DNA of 64,000 nucleotides from Alkalihalobacillus sp. BA299 (GTDB lineage: Bacteria > Bacillota > Bacilli > Bacillales > Bacillaceae_F): positions 1 through 64,000 of the forward strand of contig NZ_JAFLJM010000009.1 of assembly GCF_017745675.1 (NCBI RefSeq), given 5' to 3'. The position numbers were made by a program, and so were the translations under genes. The notes under the pieces are model-generated. The model was not told where the DNA came from. It ran no database searches and saw only the letters and a list, made by a program, of their open reading frames with translations. Shown here piece by piece: positions 8,020 to 17,252 of this stretch; the stretch's first letter is position 1, and every line of letters begins with the position of its first letter.

Positions 8020-8036
8020 TTGGCATGAAAAATGCA
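8020..8036 (+). promoter_or_regulatory. Sigma-54 (-24/-12) promoter upstream of the crotonase-headed operon
   Basis: TTGGCATGAAAAATGCA fits the -24/-12 consensus TGGCAC/T-N5-TTGCA with the exact 12-base GG-to-GC spacing; only the first T of the -12 element is A. The first downstream gene starts at 8270, giving a leader of about 220 bases. This leader holds a 33-codon frame at 8092-8193 (MKGENITFLREKNEIL and onward) without a ribosome binding site; its pattern faintly recalls a crotonase N-terminus and it may be a remnant. The PrpR-type activator at 29465 is the best candidate regulator. Confidence 0.7.
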
Positions 8037-8269
8037 TTGCAAAGAATATAGTCATATTCATACGCATTCATAGATTGAAACTTAGAAAAAAATGAAAGGA
8101 GAAAATATTACGTTCTTAAGAGAAAAAAATGAAATATTAAGTGTTATAATTTCAGATCCTAGGCGTCTATTACAAATAATACTTCAATTTTGATTTCTGG
8201 TACTAATAAGGAGAATTTAATTACACCATTAAATTAGGTTTTAGATAAAAATTAAGAAGGGTGATTTTT

Positions 8270-9064
8270 ATGTCAGAAAAACTTGTTCTAATAGAGAAAA
8301 AAGGAAAAATAGCTTACTTGATTTTAAATAGACCTGATAAATTGAATGCTCTAAGCGTAGAATTGTTTAATGATTTCGACTTGGCTTTAGACGAAATTGA
8401 AACCGATAATGAAATCAGCGTTGTGATCATTAAAGGTAGCGGAAAAGCGTTTTGCGTAGGTTATGATGTTGGTTCATATGAAGAACCTAGTGTGACAGAA
8501 GATAGAGATTATCTTGAGGTATGTACAAGACGTTGGATTAGATTATGGGAGTTTCCAAAGCCAGTCATCGCACAGGTTCATGGGCACGCCCTTGCTGGTG
8601 GAACACAGCTCCTCGCATGCTGTGATATCGTAATCACCGACAAAAATGCCAAATTTGGTTTCCCTTCTTTACCATTAGGAGGAGGGTTTGTAGGGATTTA
8701 TTGGGGTTGGCATGTTGGACCACAAAGAGCAAAACTACTAGATCTTACTGCAGGTAGTAGAATTAGTGGCGAGGAAGCAACTGAATACGGAATTGCTGCT
8801 AGGTGCTTTGATGGTGAAATCCTAGAAGAGGAGACTTTAAAAATTGCTCGTGGGATAGCAAAAACACCTGGAGATGTTCTTAAACTCAAAAAAATGGCCC
8901 ATAATCGCATAATGGATTTACAAGGATTCCGTACAGGGATAATGTACGGTCCTGAACAAGATGCTATTATTCATACTGCAGACGGGATTAAGCTTATGTA
9001 TCAGAAAATCAATGAGCTTGGTTTAAAAGGTGCCATTCAGTGGTTTAATGATCAGGAAGTATAA
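8270..9064 (+). CDS. Enoyl-CoA hydratase/isomerase (crotonase) family protein, catalytic glutamates replaced
   Basis: 264 residues with the crotonase fold: LNRPDKLNALSVEL near the N-terminus, oxyanion-hole segments KAFCVGYDVGSY and HGHALAGGTQLLACCDIVI. The two acid residues of true hydratases are not there: the usual GxPE is GFPS (NAKFGFPSLPLGGG), and the segment for the second Glu reads AKLLDLTAG. So a simple 2-enoyl-CoA hydration is unlikely; crotonases that isomerise, cleave or hydrolyse C-C bonds fit better. A GTG at 8261 is in frame, but AAGAAGGG at 8254-8261 places the start at ATG 8270. It is the first gene behind the sigma-54 promoter at 8020 and stands 65 bases before an enone reductase. 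Confidence 0.85.
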   Translation: MSEKLVLIEKKGKIAYLILNRPDKLNALSVELFNDFDLALDEIETDNEISVVIIKGSGKAFCVGYDVGSYEEPSVTEDRDYLEVCTRRWIRLWEFPKPVIAQVHGHALAGGTQLLACCDIVITDKNAKFGFPSLPLGGGFVGIYWGWHVGPQRAKLLDLTAGSRISGEEATEYGIAARCFDGEILEEETLKIARGIAKTPGDVLKLKKMAHNRIMDLQGFRTGIMYGPEQDAIIHTADGIKLMYQKINELGLKGAIQWFNDQEV

Positions 9065-9129
9065 AGAGTATTTTCAAATGAGACAGAGGTTGGTTAAAGA
9101 ATAAAATATTTAGATTGAGGTGCTAGGTT

Positions 9130-10140
9130 TTGATAAAGGTAAATAGGCAAATCTTGTTAGCAAAGCGACCAGAAAGTGTGCCTGATGAATCTACTTTTAA
9201 AATGGTAGAAGCTCAAATCCCTGTTCCAGATGAAAACCAAGTTCTGGTTCGAACCCATTATTTATCTGTAGATCCATATATGCGAGGAAGAATGAAAAAT
9301 ATAAAGTCATATGCTAAACCATTCCAAATTGGTGAACCGCTTACAGGTGATAGTATTGGGGAAGTCATTTTGTCAAAAAACCCAGACTTTAGTGTAGGTG
9401 AGATGGTAATAGGGACGTTCGACTGGGCAGATTATTCATTAAGAGATGGATCGGAATTACGTAAAATTAACCTTGATGAGGCTCCAATTACAACCCATTT
9501 GCATGTAACAGGAATGACTGGTTTAACAGCCTATTTTGGTTTACTTGACATTGGAAAACCAAGACCTGGTGAAACGGTTGTAGTTTCGGGTGCAGCGGGT
9601 GCGGTTGGTATGGTTGTAGGTCAAATAGCAAAGATAAAGGGTTGTAGAGTAGTAGGAATTGCTGGTTCTGATGAAAAATTGAAATATTTAAAGGAAGAAC
9701 TTGGTTTTGACGATGTGTTGAATTATAAAAAAGTTCATGATATCTATCAAGAACTGGAGAGAATTTGTCCAAAAGGAATAGATGTTTATTATGATAACGT
9801 CGGTGGAGAGATTACAGATGCTACTATTTCTTTATTAAACTTTTATGGAAGAGTTCCATTATGTGGACAGATATCGATGTTAAATTCAGAAAATATCGAA
9901 AATGGACCGCGGCTGTTTACGCACATCATCAGGAGGAGCATACTTCTCAAAGGCTTTATTTATAGTGACTATAAAGATCGCTTTGAAGAAGGAAGGAAAG
10001 CCTTGGCGCAATGGATTAAGGAAGGAAAAATTAAATACAAAGAAAATATTGTGGAGGGTCTAGAAAATGCTCCAGATGCTTTTTTAGGACTTTTCCGTGG
10101 TGATAATCTGGGTAAGCAACTTGTGAAAATTGGAGAATAA
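9130..10140 (+). CDS. yfmJ: NADP-dependent MDR reductase, YfmJ/alkenal-one reductase type (copy 1)
   Basis: Zinc-free medium-chain reductase of the leukotriene B4 dehydrogenase / curcumin reductase class, which reduces the C=C bond of enones and enals with NADPH. Seen: SVDPYMRGRMKNIKSY, GMTGLTAYFGLLDIG, the nucleotide-binding VVSGAAGAVGMVVGQIAKIKG, and DVYYDNVGGEITDA; the C-terminal NAPDAFLGLFRGDNLGKQLV is shared word for word with the second copy at 26522. It aligns with recalled B. subtilis YfmJ along its whole 336 residues. The start is a TTG at 9130 with GAGGTG 7 bases upstream. A partner gene for acyl-CoA ligation follows after 70 bases. The native substrate is unknown; reduction of an unsaturated ketone before ring opening fits the context. 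Confidence 0.88.
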   Translation: MIKVNRQILLAKRPESVPDESTFKMVEAQIPVPDENQVLVRTHYLSVDPYMRGRMKNIKSYAKPFQIGEPLTGDSIGEVILSKNPDFSVGEMVIGTFDWADYSLRDGSELRKINLDEAPITTHLHVTGMTGLTAYFGLLDIGKPRPGETVVVSGAAGAVGMVVGQIAKIKGCRVVGIAGSDEKLKYLKEELGFDDVLNYKKVHDIYQELERICPKGIDVYYDNVGGEITDATISLLNFYGRVPLCGQISMLNSENIENGPRLFTHIIRRSILLKGFIYSDYKDRFEEGRKALAQWIKEGKIKYKENIVEGLENAPDAFLGLFRGDNLGKQLVKIGE

Positions 10141-10210
10141 TATTTTTGGACGTGTTACTTCACGATAATTCTAATAAATTTTCAAAAATGGTTGGATTGG
10201 GGGGATTACC

Positions 10211-11827
10211 ATGATGGATACACAATTGACAATTGATACTTTATTAGTGAGAGCTGAAAAGTATTTTACAAAAAAGGAAGTCATTTCAAGAACATCAACA
10301 GGAATCACTCGCTTAACATATGGAGATTTTGCAAAAAGAACGAGGGCTTTAGCTAGTGTACTAGACATTCTAGGTGTAAAGTATGGTGATAGAGTTGGTA
10401 CATTTGCATGGAATGACCATCGTCACCTAGAAGCATACTTTGCAATTCCTAGTATGGGTGCAGTGTTGCATACAATAAATATTCGCCTTTCATCTGACCA
10501 TTTAAAATATATCATTAATGATGCAGAGGACAAGGTTTTACTGATCGATCAAGGTCTTTTGCCAATGATTGAAAATATTAAAGATGAAATCCCTACTGTT
10601 GAAGCTTTTATTGTACTTTCAGATAACGAGGAATTACCAGAGACGAACCTTAAACCTATCTATCATTATGAAAAGCTATTGAAAGAAGGAAATATAAACT
10701 TTTCATTTCCTGATAATTTAAATGAAGATGACCCAGCAGGCATGTGTTACACTTCAGCAACAACAGGGAACCCAAAAGGAGTTTTATACACACATAGAAG
10801 TATTGTGTTACATAGCATGATGCTCGGACTAGCTGACACGTTTGGTATTTCTGAGTCAGATAGAGCCATGCATGTAGTTCCTATGTTTCACGTAAATGCG
10901 TGGGGATTTCCATTCGCTTCTGTCTGGTTTGGTACTACACAAGTATTACCGGGTCCCAATTTCACGTTTAATACAATTGGAGAATTAATTGAAACAGAAA
11001 AGGTCACGATCACTGCTGGAGTTCCAACCATCTGGATCGGATTGTTGAATGAATTGAAAACCAATATGTATGATTTATCAAGCTTGCGTTTTATAGTATG
11101 TGGTGGCGCTGCTATGCCAAAGGGAGTCATTCGCACATATCAAGAGAAATACAATATTCTTTTTGTTCATGCGTATGGAGCAACAGAAACAAGTCCAGTT
11201 ACAACGCTTTCTAGATTGAAAAGCTATCAACAAGAAATGGAAGACGAAGATAAACTGGAGTTTATATCAAAGCAAGGAATTCCTGTTCCGGGAATTGAAT
11301 TAAAAGTAATCAATAATCAGGGAGAAGTGGAGAAGAACGGTAAAGATATGGGTGAAGTACTATTACGAGGACCATGGATTACAGATCATTATTACAACAA
11401 ACCAGAAAAAACTGCTGAGGCGGTAAAAGATGGTTGGCTTTACACAGGAGATATTGCAACAGTCGATTTTGAAGGAAACATTAAAATCGTTGATCGAACA
11501 AAAGATTTGATTAAGAGTGGCGGAGAATGGATTTCTTCTGTAGATCTTGAGAATGCATTGATGGCTCATGAAGGTGTTTCAGAAGCTGCTGTGATCTCGG
11601 TTCCGCATGAAAAATGGCAAGAACGTCCTGTAGCTTTTGTTGTCAAAAATGCAACGTATGGAAAAGTAACAAAAGAAGTGCTATTGGATTTTTTAGAGCC
11701 ACAGTTTGCCAAATGGTGGTTGCCAGACGATATCATCTTTATCAATGAAATACCAAAAACTTCTGTAGGTAAATTTTTAAAACGAAAGTTACGAAATGAT
11801 TTTAAAGATTATTTTATAAGTGGCTAA
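10211..11827 (+). CDS. AMP-forming acyl-CoA synthetase (medium/long-chain, AlkK/FadD type)
   Basis: Activates a carboxylic acid with ATP and CoA. ANL-superfamily motifs in order: [19 protein letters not shown] (P-loop), the AlkK-type segment [71 protein letters not shown] and the catalytic lysine region [13 protein letters not shown] at the C-terminus. The 538 residues are typical of the medium-chain group. Start ATG 10211 (or the next codon 10214) behind GGGGGGA. It lies in the row crotonase - enone reductase - synthetase and would feed beta-oxidation by the genes near 25-38 kb. Acid substrate not predictable from sequence. Confidence 0.9.
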   Translation: MMDTQLTIDTLLVRAEKYFTKKEVISRTSTGITRLTYGDFAKRTRALASVLDILGVKYGDRVGTFAWNDHRHLEAYFAIPSMGAVLHTINIRLSSDHLKYIINDAEDKVLLIDQGLLPMIENIKDEIPTVEAFIVLSDNEELPETNLKPIYHYEKLLKEGNINFSFPDNLNEDDPAGMCYTSATTGNPKGVLYTHRSIVLHSMMLGLADTFGISESDRAMHVVPMFHVNAWGFPFASVWFGTTQVLPGPNFTFNTIGELIETEKVTITAGVPTIWIGLLNELKTNMYDLSSLRFIVCGGAAMPKGVIRTYQEKYNILFVHAYGATETSPVTTLSRLKSYQQEMEDEDKLEFISKQGIPVPGIELKVINNQGEVEKNGKDMGEVLLRGPWITDHYYNKPEKTAEAVKDGWLYTGDIATVDFEGNIKIVDRTKDLIKSGGEWISSVDLENALMAHEGVSEAAVISVPHEKWQERPVAFVVKNATYGKVTKEVLLDFLEPQFAKWWLPDDIIFINEIPKTSVGKFLKRKLRNDFKDYFISG

Positions 11828-11893
11828 TGTAAGACATTAAGTAGGAAAAATATCTAAAAAAAATATAGCAAACCGAAACGCGTTCCAACAAAA

Positions 11894-11907
11894 TGTAAGT
11901 GCTTACA
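11894..11907 (+). promoter_or_regulatory. cre-like CcpA site
   Basis: TGTAAGTGCTTACA is a near-perfect palindrome that fits the cre consensus TGWAARCGYTWNCA with one change in the central CG. It lies 45 bases before the tandem-CMD gene and 67 bases after the acyl-CoA synthetase, so CcpA could repress or block transcription of the downstream genes in the presence of preferred sugars. Confidence 0.6.
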
Positions 11908-11951
11908 AATGATGAATAAGCAATATCTACGCAAAGAGGAGGAAAAAATTT

Positions 11952-12713
11952 ATGGTTAGTAAGGATCCAGTGAGAACAGAAAATGAGAATAAGGAGGCAG
12001 CTGCTTCTTATAAAAAAGAGATGGGGTACTGGAATTCAACATTAAATTATTTACTAGAAGAAGATAAAGAATTCTTTGAGATTTATAAAAAATTAGTTTC
12101 TACTCCTTACAAAAATAATATTATTGATGCAAAATCCAGGGAATTAATCAATGTTGCATTAAGCTCCTCTCCAACAAATTTAAGTAAGGATACATTGAAA
12201 ATGCACATTGAAAACGCTGTTAACCAAGGTGCGACAGAAAGAGAAATATTAGAAGTTTTTAAACTAGTAAGTGTGTTAGGTATGCATACCTGTGCTGTTG
12301 GAGTTCCGATTCTCGTAGAAGAAACCAGCGAATTTAAAGACGCAAAACTGAATGCAAACCAGGAGAAGTTAAAAGAAAAGTTCGTTGAAAAGATGGGCTA
12401 TTGGCATGATTTTCGAAACACTCTCTTACTAAATGATGAGCATTTCTTTGAAAGTTATTATCAATTTCTAACGAATCCTTGGGATAGTGATATTTTAAGT
12501 CCAAAATTAAAAGAATTCATCTACATTGCGATCGATAGTGCAACAACTCATCTTTTTGATGTTGGGATTAGGGTCCATATTCAAAATGCCCTAAGATATG
12601 GCGCGACATTTGAAGAAATTATGGAAGTGTTGAAACTAACAAGTGCTCAAGGTGTGGATACCTTTTATGCAGGAATTGAGATATTAAATTCAGTAATTGC
12701 TGAAAAGGAATAG
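11952..12713 (+). CDS. Tandem carboxymuconolactone-decarboxylase (CMD/AhpD-like) protein
   Basis: 253 residues made of two similar halves. Each has the CMD pattern: KEMGYWNSTLNYLLEEDKEF, then KSRELINVALSSSPTN, then HIENAVNQGATEREILEVFK; and KMGYWHDFRNTLLLNDEHFF, then KLKEFIYIAIDSATTH, then HIQNALRYGATFEEIMEVLK. The CxxC redox pair of AhpD is absent in both halves (SSSPTN and DSATTH replace it), so a peroxidase role is unlikely and a decarboxylase/isomerase or binding role is more plausible. Ribosome binding site AGAGGAGG precedes ATG 11952. It sits between the acyl-CoA synthetase and the first luciferase-like monooxygenase, so it probably acts on a pathway intermediate; which one is unknown. 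Confidence 0.75.
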   Translation: MVSKDPVRTENENKEAAASYKKEMGYWNSTLNYLLEEDKEFFEIYKKLVSTPYKNNIIDAKSRELINVALSSSPTNLSKDTLKMHIENAVNQGATEREILEVFKLVSVLGMHTCAVGVPILVEETSEFKDAKLNANQEKLKEKFVEKMGYWHDFRNTLLLNDEHFFESYYQFLTNPWDSDILSPKLKEFIYIAIDSATTHLFDVGIRVHIQNALRYGATFEEIMEVLKLTSAQGVDTFYAGIEILNSVIAEKE

Positions 12714-12842
12714 TTTTATGTGACACTATTAAACAGCAGGATATGTTGATATAGTAAGAGTTTGTTTATTGCAGAATTTACCATTACTGGTATGGGTAAT
12801 ACATTTTATTAAGCTAAAATTTTAAGATAAGGGGTGCTAAAG

Positions 12843-13904
12843 GTGACGATTTTAGGAAAGGATATGACATTTGGATTATTTTTCTTGAATTCTGTAGCTC
12901 CGTGGAAAACTGATGCAGAAGAATTGCGTGATGGTTTAGAGCAAATTAAGGCCGCAGATCGATTAGGTTTTCACTCCGCTTGGATTGCAGAGCATAATGC
13001 ACGATTATACGGTGTCGTTAGCTCTACACAAGTATATCTAGCAGCAGCAGCGGCTCAAACCTCAAATATTAAGTTGGGTTCTGCAGTCTCAAGATTACCT
13101 CTACATCATCCGTTACAGCTGGCGGAAGATATGGCTTTAGTAGATATTATCAGTGATGGCAGATTATATTTGGGAGTTGGGAAAGGCTATGATGCCTTGG
13201 AATTTGAGGCATATAATATGGATTTCGATGAGAGGCATGAAAAGTATCTAGAGTCATTAGATATTCTGACAACAGCATTAAAGAATAATAGAGTATCTTA
13301 TTCTGGAAAGTTCTATGATATTAAAGATATTCCAGTCTATCCCAGGCCCGTTCATCTTGAAGGACCGCCTATTTTTGTGATGGTATCTGGTAATGATGCT
13401 TCGATGATAAATGCAGCTAAACAGGGACATTCATTCGTATTAGGTGGAATAACAAATGAAGATACGAACCATAAGATAGAGTTGTATAAAAAGACAGCTG
13501 TAGAATCAGGTTTTTCAGAAGAAGATATAACAAATGCAATTGCAAGATCAGGAAAACTATTGTTCTGTAATGTCGCGGAAACTACTGAAAAAGCCCAAAA
13601 AGAGTATAGACAAGGTTTAGAATGGTATATGGGTGAACGAGATAATCGACCAACATTTGGAGTAGTGCAGAGGGAAAGACATTTAGATTATGATAAGTTC
13701 TTAAAATCTGATAATGCAATAATTGGGTCTCCAGAAAAAGTAATCGAAGACATTCAAAAATATAAAGAAATAACAGGTCTAAATAATATTATTTTATGGA
13801 TGAATATTGGCGGTCAACCACAAAAACAGGTATTGAATTCGATGGAATTGTTTTCTGAAGAAGTTTTACCGCATTTTACAAAAAAGAATACTATAGTCAA
13901 ATAA
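12843..13904 (+). CDS. Luciferase-like (LLM) FMN-dependent monooxygenase, copy 1
   Basis: 353 residues, close in length to bacterial luciferase alpha (355), and similar to it in recalled pattern: TFGLFFLNSVAPW at the N-terminus, HSAWIAEHNARLYGVVSS, LGSAVSRLPLHHPLQLAEDM, VDIISDGRLYLGVGKG, FDERHEKYLESLDIL and the C-terminal SPEKVIEDIQKYKEITGLNN. The family uses reduced FMN from a separate reductase to insert oxygen next to aldehydes, ketones or alkyl groups; it includes type II Baeyer-Villiger enzymes of the camphor pathway. Start: GTG 12843 behind AAGGGG, giving VTILGKDM, which lines up with MAILGKDM of copy 2 at 28252. TRAP transport genes follow. Likely cytosolic; substrate unknown. Confidence 0.85.
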   Translation: MTILGKDMTFGLFFLNSVAPWKTDAEELRDGLEQIKAADRLGFHSAWIAEHNARLYGVVSSTQVYLAAAAAQTSNIKLGSAVSRLPLHHPLQLAEDMALVDIISDGRLYLGVGKGYDALEFEAYNMDFDERHEKYLESLDILTTALKNNRVSYSGKFYDIKDIPVYPRPVHLEGPPIFVMVSGNDASMINAAKQGHSFVLGGITNEDTNHKIELYKKTAVESGFSEEDITNAIARSGKLLFCNVAETTEKAQKEYRQGLEWYMGERDNRPTFGVVQRERHLDYDKFLKSDNAIIGSPEKVIEDIQKYKEITGLNNIILWMNIGGQPQKQVLNSMELFSEEVLPHFTKKNTIVK

Positions 13905-14050
13905 ATAATTTTAAAATTCAAAATTTTAAAGCACCTTGGTTGAGTTATGGATATTCAGGAAGGGGGTGGTCTATTGTTCTATTGATGAAGCTATATGATC
14001 ATAAAAGAAATTAGTGCATTTACAAAAAATTGCTAATGGGGGGAATACGA

Positions 14051-15163
14051 ATGAAAAAAGTGTTTTTAAATTTTACAGTATTAATATTGGCAATAGTGTT
14101 CTTAGCAGCATGTGGGCAAGTTGAAGATACTTCATCGAACGAATCCTCAAATGAATCTTCAAACGAGTCTACAAACGAGTCAAATAATAGTGGTGAAACT
14201 TATGAATTAAACTATAACGTTCTTGCTCCACCCACTCATCCATATACAAAAAACGTTTCAGAACCTTGGGCAGAATTTGTCCACAATGAAACAAATGGAA
14301 GGGTTACAGTTCATCTTTTTCCTAGTGCTGCACTTGGAACTCCAGATACTGGTTATGATGATGTTAGCGGCGGTGTATTTGATGTAGGACTTTTGTATGC
14401 AAGTTCTGACAAGAATGATATTTTGTACCCGCTATCGATTGGAGACTTGCCTTTTGCAATTCCTAACCCTGATGTAGCAGTTAATGTAATGAATAAATTT
14501 TATGATAAGTTTTTGAAGGATACATTTAAAGACGCAGTATGGCTAGGTGCTTCCTCAACCGATACATCACAGCTATACAGTACTGATCCAATAGCAACAG
14601 TTGAAGATACTAAAAGCAGAAAAATAAGTAATAGTTTATATTCTAGAAACCAATTAATCGAAATGTGGGGTGCAGTTCCAGTCTCAATTGCCAATACAGA
14701 ATTATATGAATCTGTTGAAAGAGGAATAGTTGATGACATTATTTATAACACAACTGGAGCGATAGGTTTTAACTTAAATGAAGTTGCACCTTATATGACA
14801 AAACTTGATTTAGGTGTTTCTTCTAATGGGTTATTTATTAATGCAAATGCGTTTAATCAATTCCCAGAAGATCTACAAAAGCTTTTTGTAGAAAAATTAG
14901 GTCCAAAACATCAAGAATTAATGGCTAATCTTTATATGTCTTCAATGGAAAACTCTATTAAAGAGTTTGAAAACCGAGTGAAAGATAAGGGAGGAAAAGT
15001 TATTGTTCCAGAATCTGCAGAATTAAATAAGTTTAAAGAACCTGCTAAAAAAATGTGGGACGAGTGGGTAACCGAAGCGAATAAGAGAGGTTATCCAGGT
15101 GATGAAATGATGGAGTTCTTCAAACAAGCTCTAGAGGAAGAAGGAGTGGAAATTCCATTCTAA
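14051..15163 (+). CDS. dctP: TRAP transporter solute-binding lipoprotein DctP
   Basis: 370 residues. Signal peptide with lipobox ending FLAAC (MKKVFLNFTVLILAIVFLAA then Cys) and a Ser/Asn-rich tether made of repeated NESS units, then the DctP fold: LNYNVLAPPTHPYTKN, WAEFVHNETNGRVTVHLFPS, and the domain with SNSLYSRNQLIEMWGAVPVS. The tether and lipobox place it outside the membrane of a Gram-positive cell. TRAP binding proteins usually bind organic acid anions through an Arg; SRNQL is near the usual position. Start ATG 14051 behind GGGGGGA; an upstream in-frame TTG at 14030 is less likely. dctQ and dctM follow, with a hairpin in between. Confidence 0.9.
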   Translation: MKKVFLNFTVLILAIVFLAACGQVEDTSSNESSNESSNESTNESNNSGETYELNYNVLAPPTHPYTKNVSEPWAEFVHNETNGRVTVHLFPSAALGTPDTGYDDVSGGVFDVGLLYASSDKNDILYPLSIGDLPFAIPNPDVAVNVMNKFYDKFLKDTFKDAVWLGASSTDTSQLYSTDPIATVEDTKSRKISNSLYSRNQLIEMWGAVPVSIANTELYESVERGIVDDIIYNTTGAIGFNLNEVAPYMTKLDLGVSSNGLFINANAFNQFPEDLQKLFVEKLGPKHQELMANLYMSSMENSIKEFENRVKDKGGKVIVPESAELNKFKEPAKKMWDEWVTEANKRGYPGDEMMEFFKQALEEEGVEIPF

Positions 15164-15185
15164 TAGTTTACTAAATTGTTTTATC

Positions 15186-15215
15186 TTGACTAGGGATTAT
15201 TCTATTCCTAGTCAA
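15186..15215 (+). terminator. Intercistronic hairpin between dctP and dctQ
   Basis: TTGACTAGG (15186-15194) and CCTAGTCAA (15207-15215) form a perfect 9-bp stem with a 12-base loop and no strong T-run. Such a hairpin can act as a leaky terminator or protect the upstream mRNA, giving more binding protein than membrane subunits. The dctQ start lies 36 bases downstream. Confidence 0.65.
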
Positions 15216-15250
15216 ATTCCTTCATTATTTTACGGAAAGAAGGCATTGTT

Positions 15251-15775
15251 ATGAATCTTTTCTTAAAAACGATTAATTACATTACCTCGATAAATAAATG
15301 GGCAGCTTATTTTACTTCTATACTGATGGTAGTCATGGTTGGCATTTTCGCTGCTGCAAGAACTTTAGGGTATCCGATTGTTGGAGATATCGAACTGGTG
15401 CAATTTACAATGGTGTTAATGATTGTGTTTTCACTCGCTTATACTGAAAAAACAGATTCACATGTATCTATTACATTACTATATGACCGATTACCTTATA
15501 ACTTCCAGTTAGTGTTAAAGCTGGCAGCGAAAGTATTAACAATTGCTTTTTGTTTCCTTGTGTGTTGGGTATTTCTTTCAAAAATGGAATTTTCATCAAC
15601 ATCTAGTTTATTAAAGATCGTCTTTTATCCTTTTAAAGTAATGTTAATCATTGGTTTCTTTGCATGGGGACTTGAAGCATTCCAAAGATTTATTGTTGAA
15701 CTGAAAGAGAGAAAGGCGGCTAATAATGCTGTTGAAGTGAGCGAGAATGTAAAATATTTTGCTAATGGGGAGTGA
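15251..15775 (+). CDS. dctQ: TRAP transporter small membrane subunit DctQ
   Basis: 174 residues with four predicted membrane segments (about residues 16-35, 50-68, 90-112 and 122-142) and the DctQ pattern IELVQFTMVLMIVFSLAYTE followed by HVSITLLYDRLP. It pairs with DctM in the membrane. Ribosome binding site AAAGAAGG precedes ATG 15251; dctM begins 6 bases after its stop. Confidence 0.9.
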   Translation: MNLFLKTINYITSINKWAAYFTSILMVVMVGIFAAARTLGYPIVGDIELVQFTMVLMIVFSLAYTEKTDSHVSITLLYDRLPYNFQLVLKLAAKVLTIAFCFLVCWVFLSKMEFSSTSSLLKIVFYPFKVMLIIGFFAWGLEAFQRFIVELKERKAANNAVEVSENVKYFANGE

Positions 15776-15781
15776 GCCTAG

Positions 15782-17089
15782 TTGTCAGTTTCTATCGTTG
15801 GTTTAGTTGTAATACTATTCGTTTTTCTTCTAATGTTCTTACGTATTCCTATTGCGATTGCGATGGCAATTCCCGCTAGTGTTGGGATCCTCTATTTAAA
15901 AGGATGGCCTACTTTGTTATCAGCGTTGGATACGATTGTTTGGACGAAAAGCTATTCCTATACCCTAACGACAATCCCGTTATTTGTATTAATGGGGCAG
16001 TTAATTTATTCTTCGGGAATAAGCAATGAATTATATACTACTTTTCGTAACTGGTTTAGTGGTTTAAGAGGCGGATTGGGAATGGCCACGATTGGATCAT
16101 CCGCTATGTTTGCTGCCGCATCAGGGTCTAGTTTAGCCACAACAGGAACCATTGGCGTTATGGCCTCAAAAGAAATGTTAGCTGCTGGTTACAGTAAAAG
16201 CTTAACGGGAGGTTCTATTGCTGCAGGCGGAACACTAGGTATTCTAATCCCTCCTAGTACGATGTTTATCATATATGGCATGATGACAGAGCAATCCATT
16301 GGTAAGCTATTAATGGCGGGAATTATACCAGGAATCCTACTTACTCTATTTTTTATCATCACCATTTATGTGGCCAGCATCATTAACCCAAGTTTAATCA
16401 CAAATGAAAAAGAAGAAAAAGTCAGCTGGAAAGAACGCTTTAATTCTTTAAAATCTACGATATGGATTCTTCTTCTTTTTATCATTGTTTTAGGCGGGAT
16501 GTACTTCGGTATTTTTACAGCTACTGAATCGGCTGGAGTAGGTGCTTTCGGGGCGTTTATGATTGGCTTAGTACGCAGAAAGTTAACTATACCAAAAGTG
16601 AACGAAGCTGTTTTTGAAACTATCAAAACAACTGGATTTATTTTTGCGATAGTAATAGGAGCATTTATCTTAAACTATGTGTTAACGATTACCCGTGTTC
16701 CGCATTTAATATCCGACTTTTTGTTTTCAGCAAATCTTTCGCCAGCTATGTTCTTTCTTATAATTGTTATAATGTATATCATTTTAGGCGCGTTTATGGA
16801 TACGCTTTCAATGATCGTAGTAACCATACCAATTATTTTACCATTAGTCGAAGCGGTTGGATTTGATTTAATTTGGTTTGGCGTCATTATTGTACTTGTT
16901 GTCGAAATGGGATTAATTTCTCCACCCGTTGGAATGAATTGTTTTGTATTGAATGGGGTTGTAAAGGAATTACCACTTACGCAAATTTTTAAAGGAGCAT
17001 TCTTATTCATCATTCCGATTTTAGCCCTGGTTACATTGCTTTACATTTTCCCTGAAATTGCATTATTTATTCCAAATTCAGTGAAATAG
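15782..17089 (+). CDS. dctM: TRAP transporter large permease subunit DctM
   Basis: 435 residues, very hydrophobic, about 12 membrane segments. Family motifs: FLRIPIAIAMAIPASVGILY, MGQLIYSSGISNELY, GSSAMFAAASGSSLATTGTI, GGTLGILIPPSTMFIIYG, and GLISPPVGMNCFVLNGV. It is the ion-coupled translocation subunit. The start is TTG 15782 with GGGGAGTGAG upstream, overlapping the end of dctQ closely. The DctPQM set lies between monooxygenase and thioesterase/lactonase genes, so it probably imports the acid or related compound degraded by this island. Confidence 0.92.
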   Translation: MSVSIVGLVVILFVFLLMFLRIPIAIAMAIPASVGILYLKGWPTLLSALDTIVWTKSYSYTLTTIPLFVLMGQLIYSSGISNELYTTFRNWFSGLRGGLGMATIGSSAMFAAASGSSLATTGTIGVMASKEMLAAGYSKSLTGGSIAAGGTLGILIPPSTMFIIYGMMTEQSIGKLLMAGIIPGILLTLFFIITIYVASIINPSLITNEKEEKVSWKERFNSLKSTIWILLLFIIVLGGMYFGIFTATESAGVGAFGAFMIGLVRRKLTIPKVNEAVFETIKTTGFIFAIVIGAFILNYVLTITRVPHLISDFLFSANLSPAMFFLIIVIMYIILGAFMDTLSMIVVTIPIILPLVEAVGFDLIWFGVIIVLVVEMGLISPPVGMNCFVLNGVVKELPLTQIFKGAFLFIIPILALVTLLYIFPEIALFIPNSVK

Positions 17090-17252
17090 AAGTTGTAAGA
17101 AAAAATAATTAGAAGCTTGCACTTACTAGAAGGGACCATTTCCACTTGTACTCCAAATAGTACTAGATACCTTTCTTTTGGTGAACATTGTAATATACAT
17201 CTAAGACTTTTACTTTATGTGTCAAATGGAAATTAAAAAGAAGGAGTTTTAT

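Noticed and set aside
14100-14180. Short tandem repeat as a CRISPR or functional DNA repeat
   Set aside because: The repeated AACGARTCW units encode the NESS tether of the lipoprotein; a protein linker explains them.
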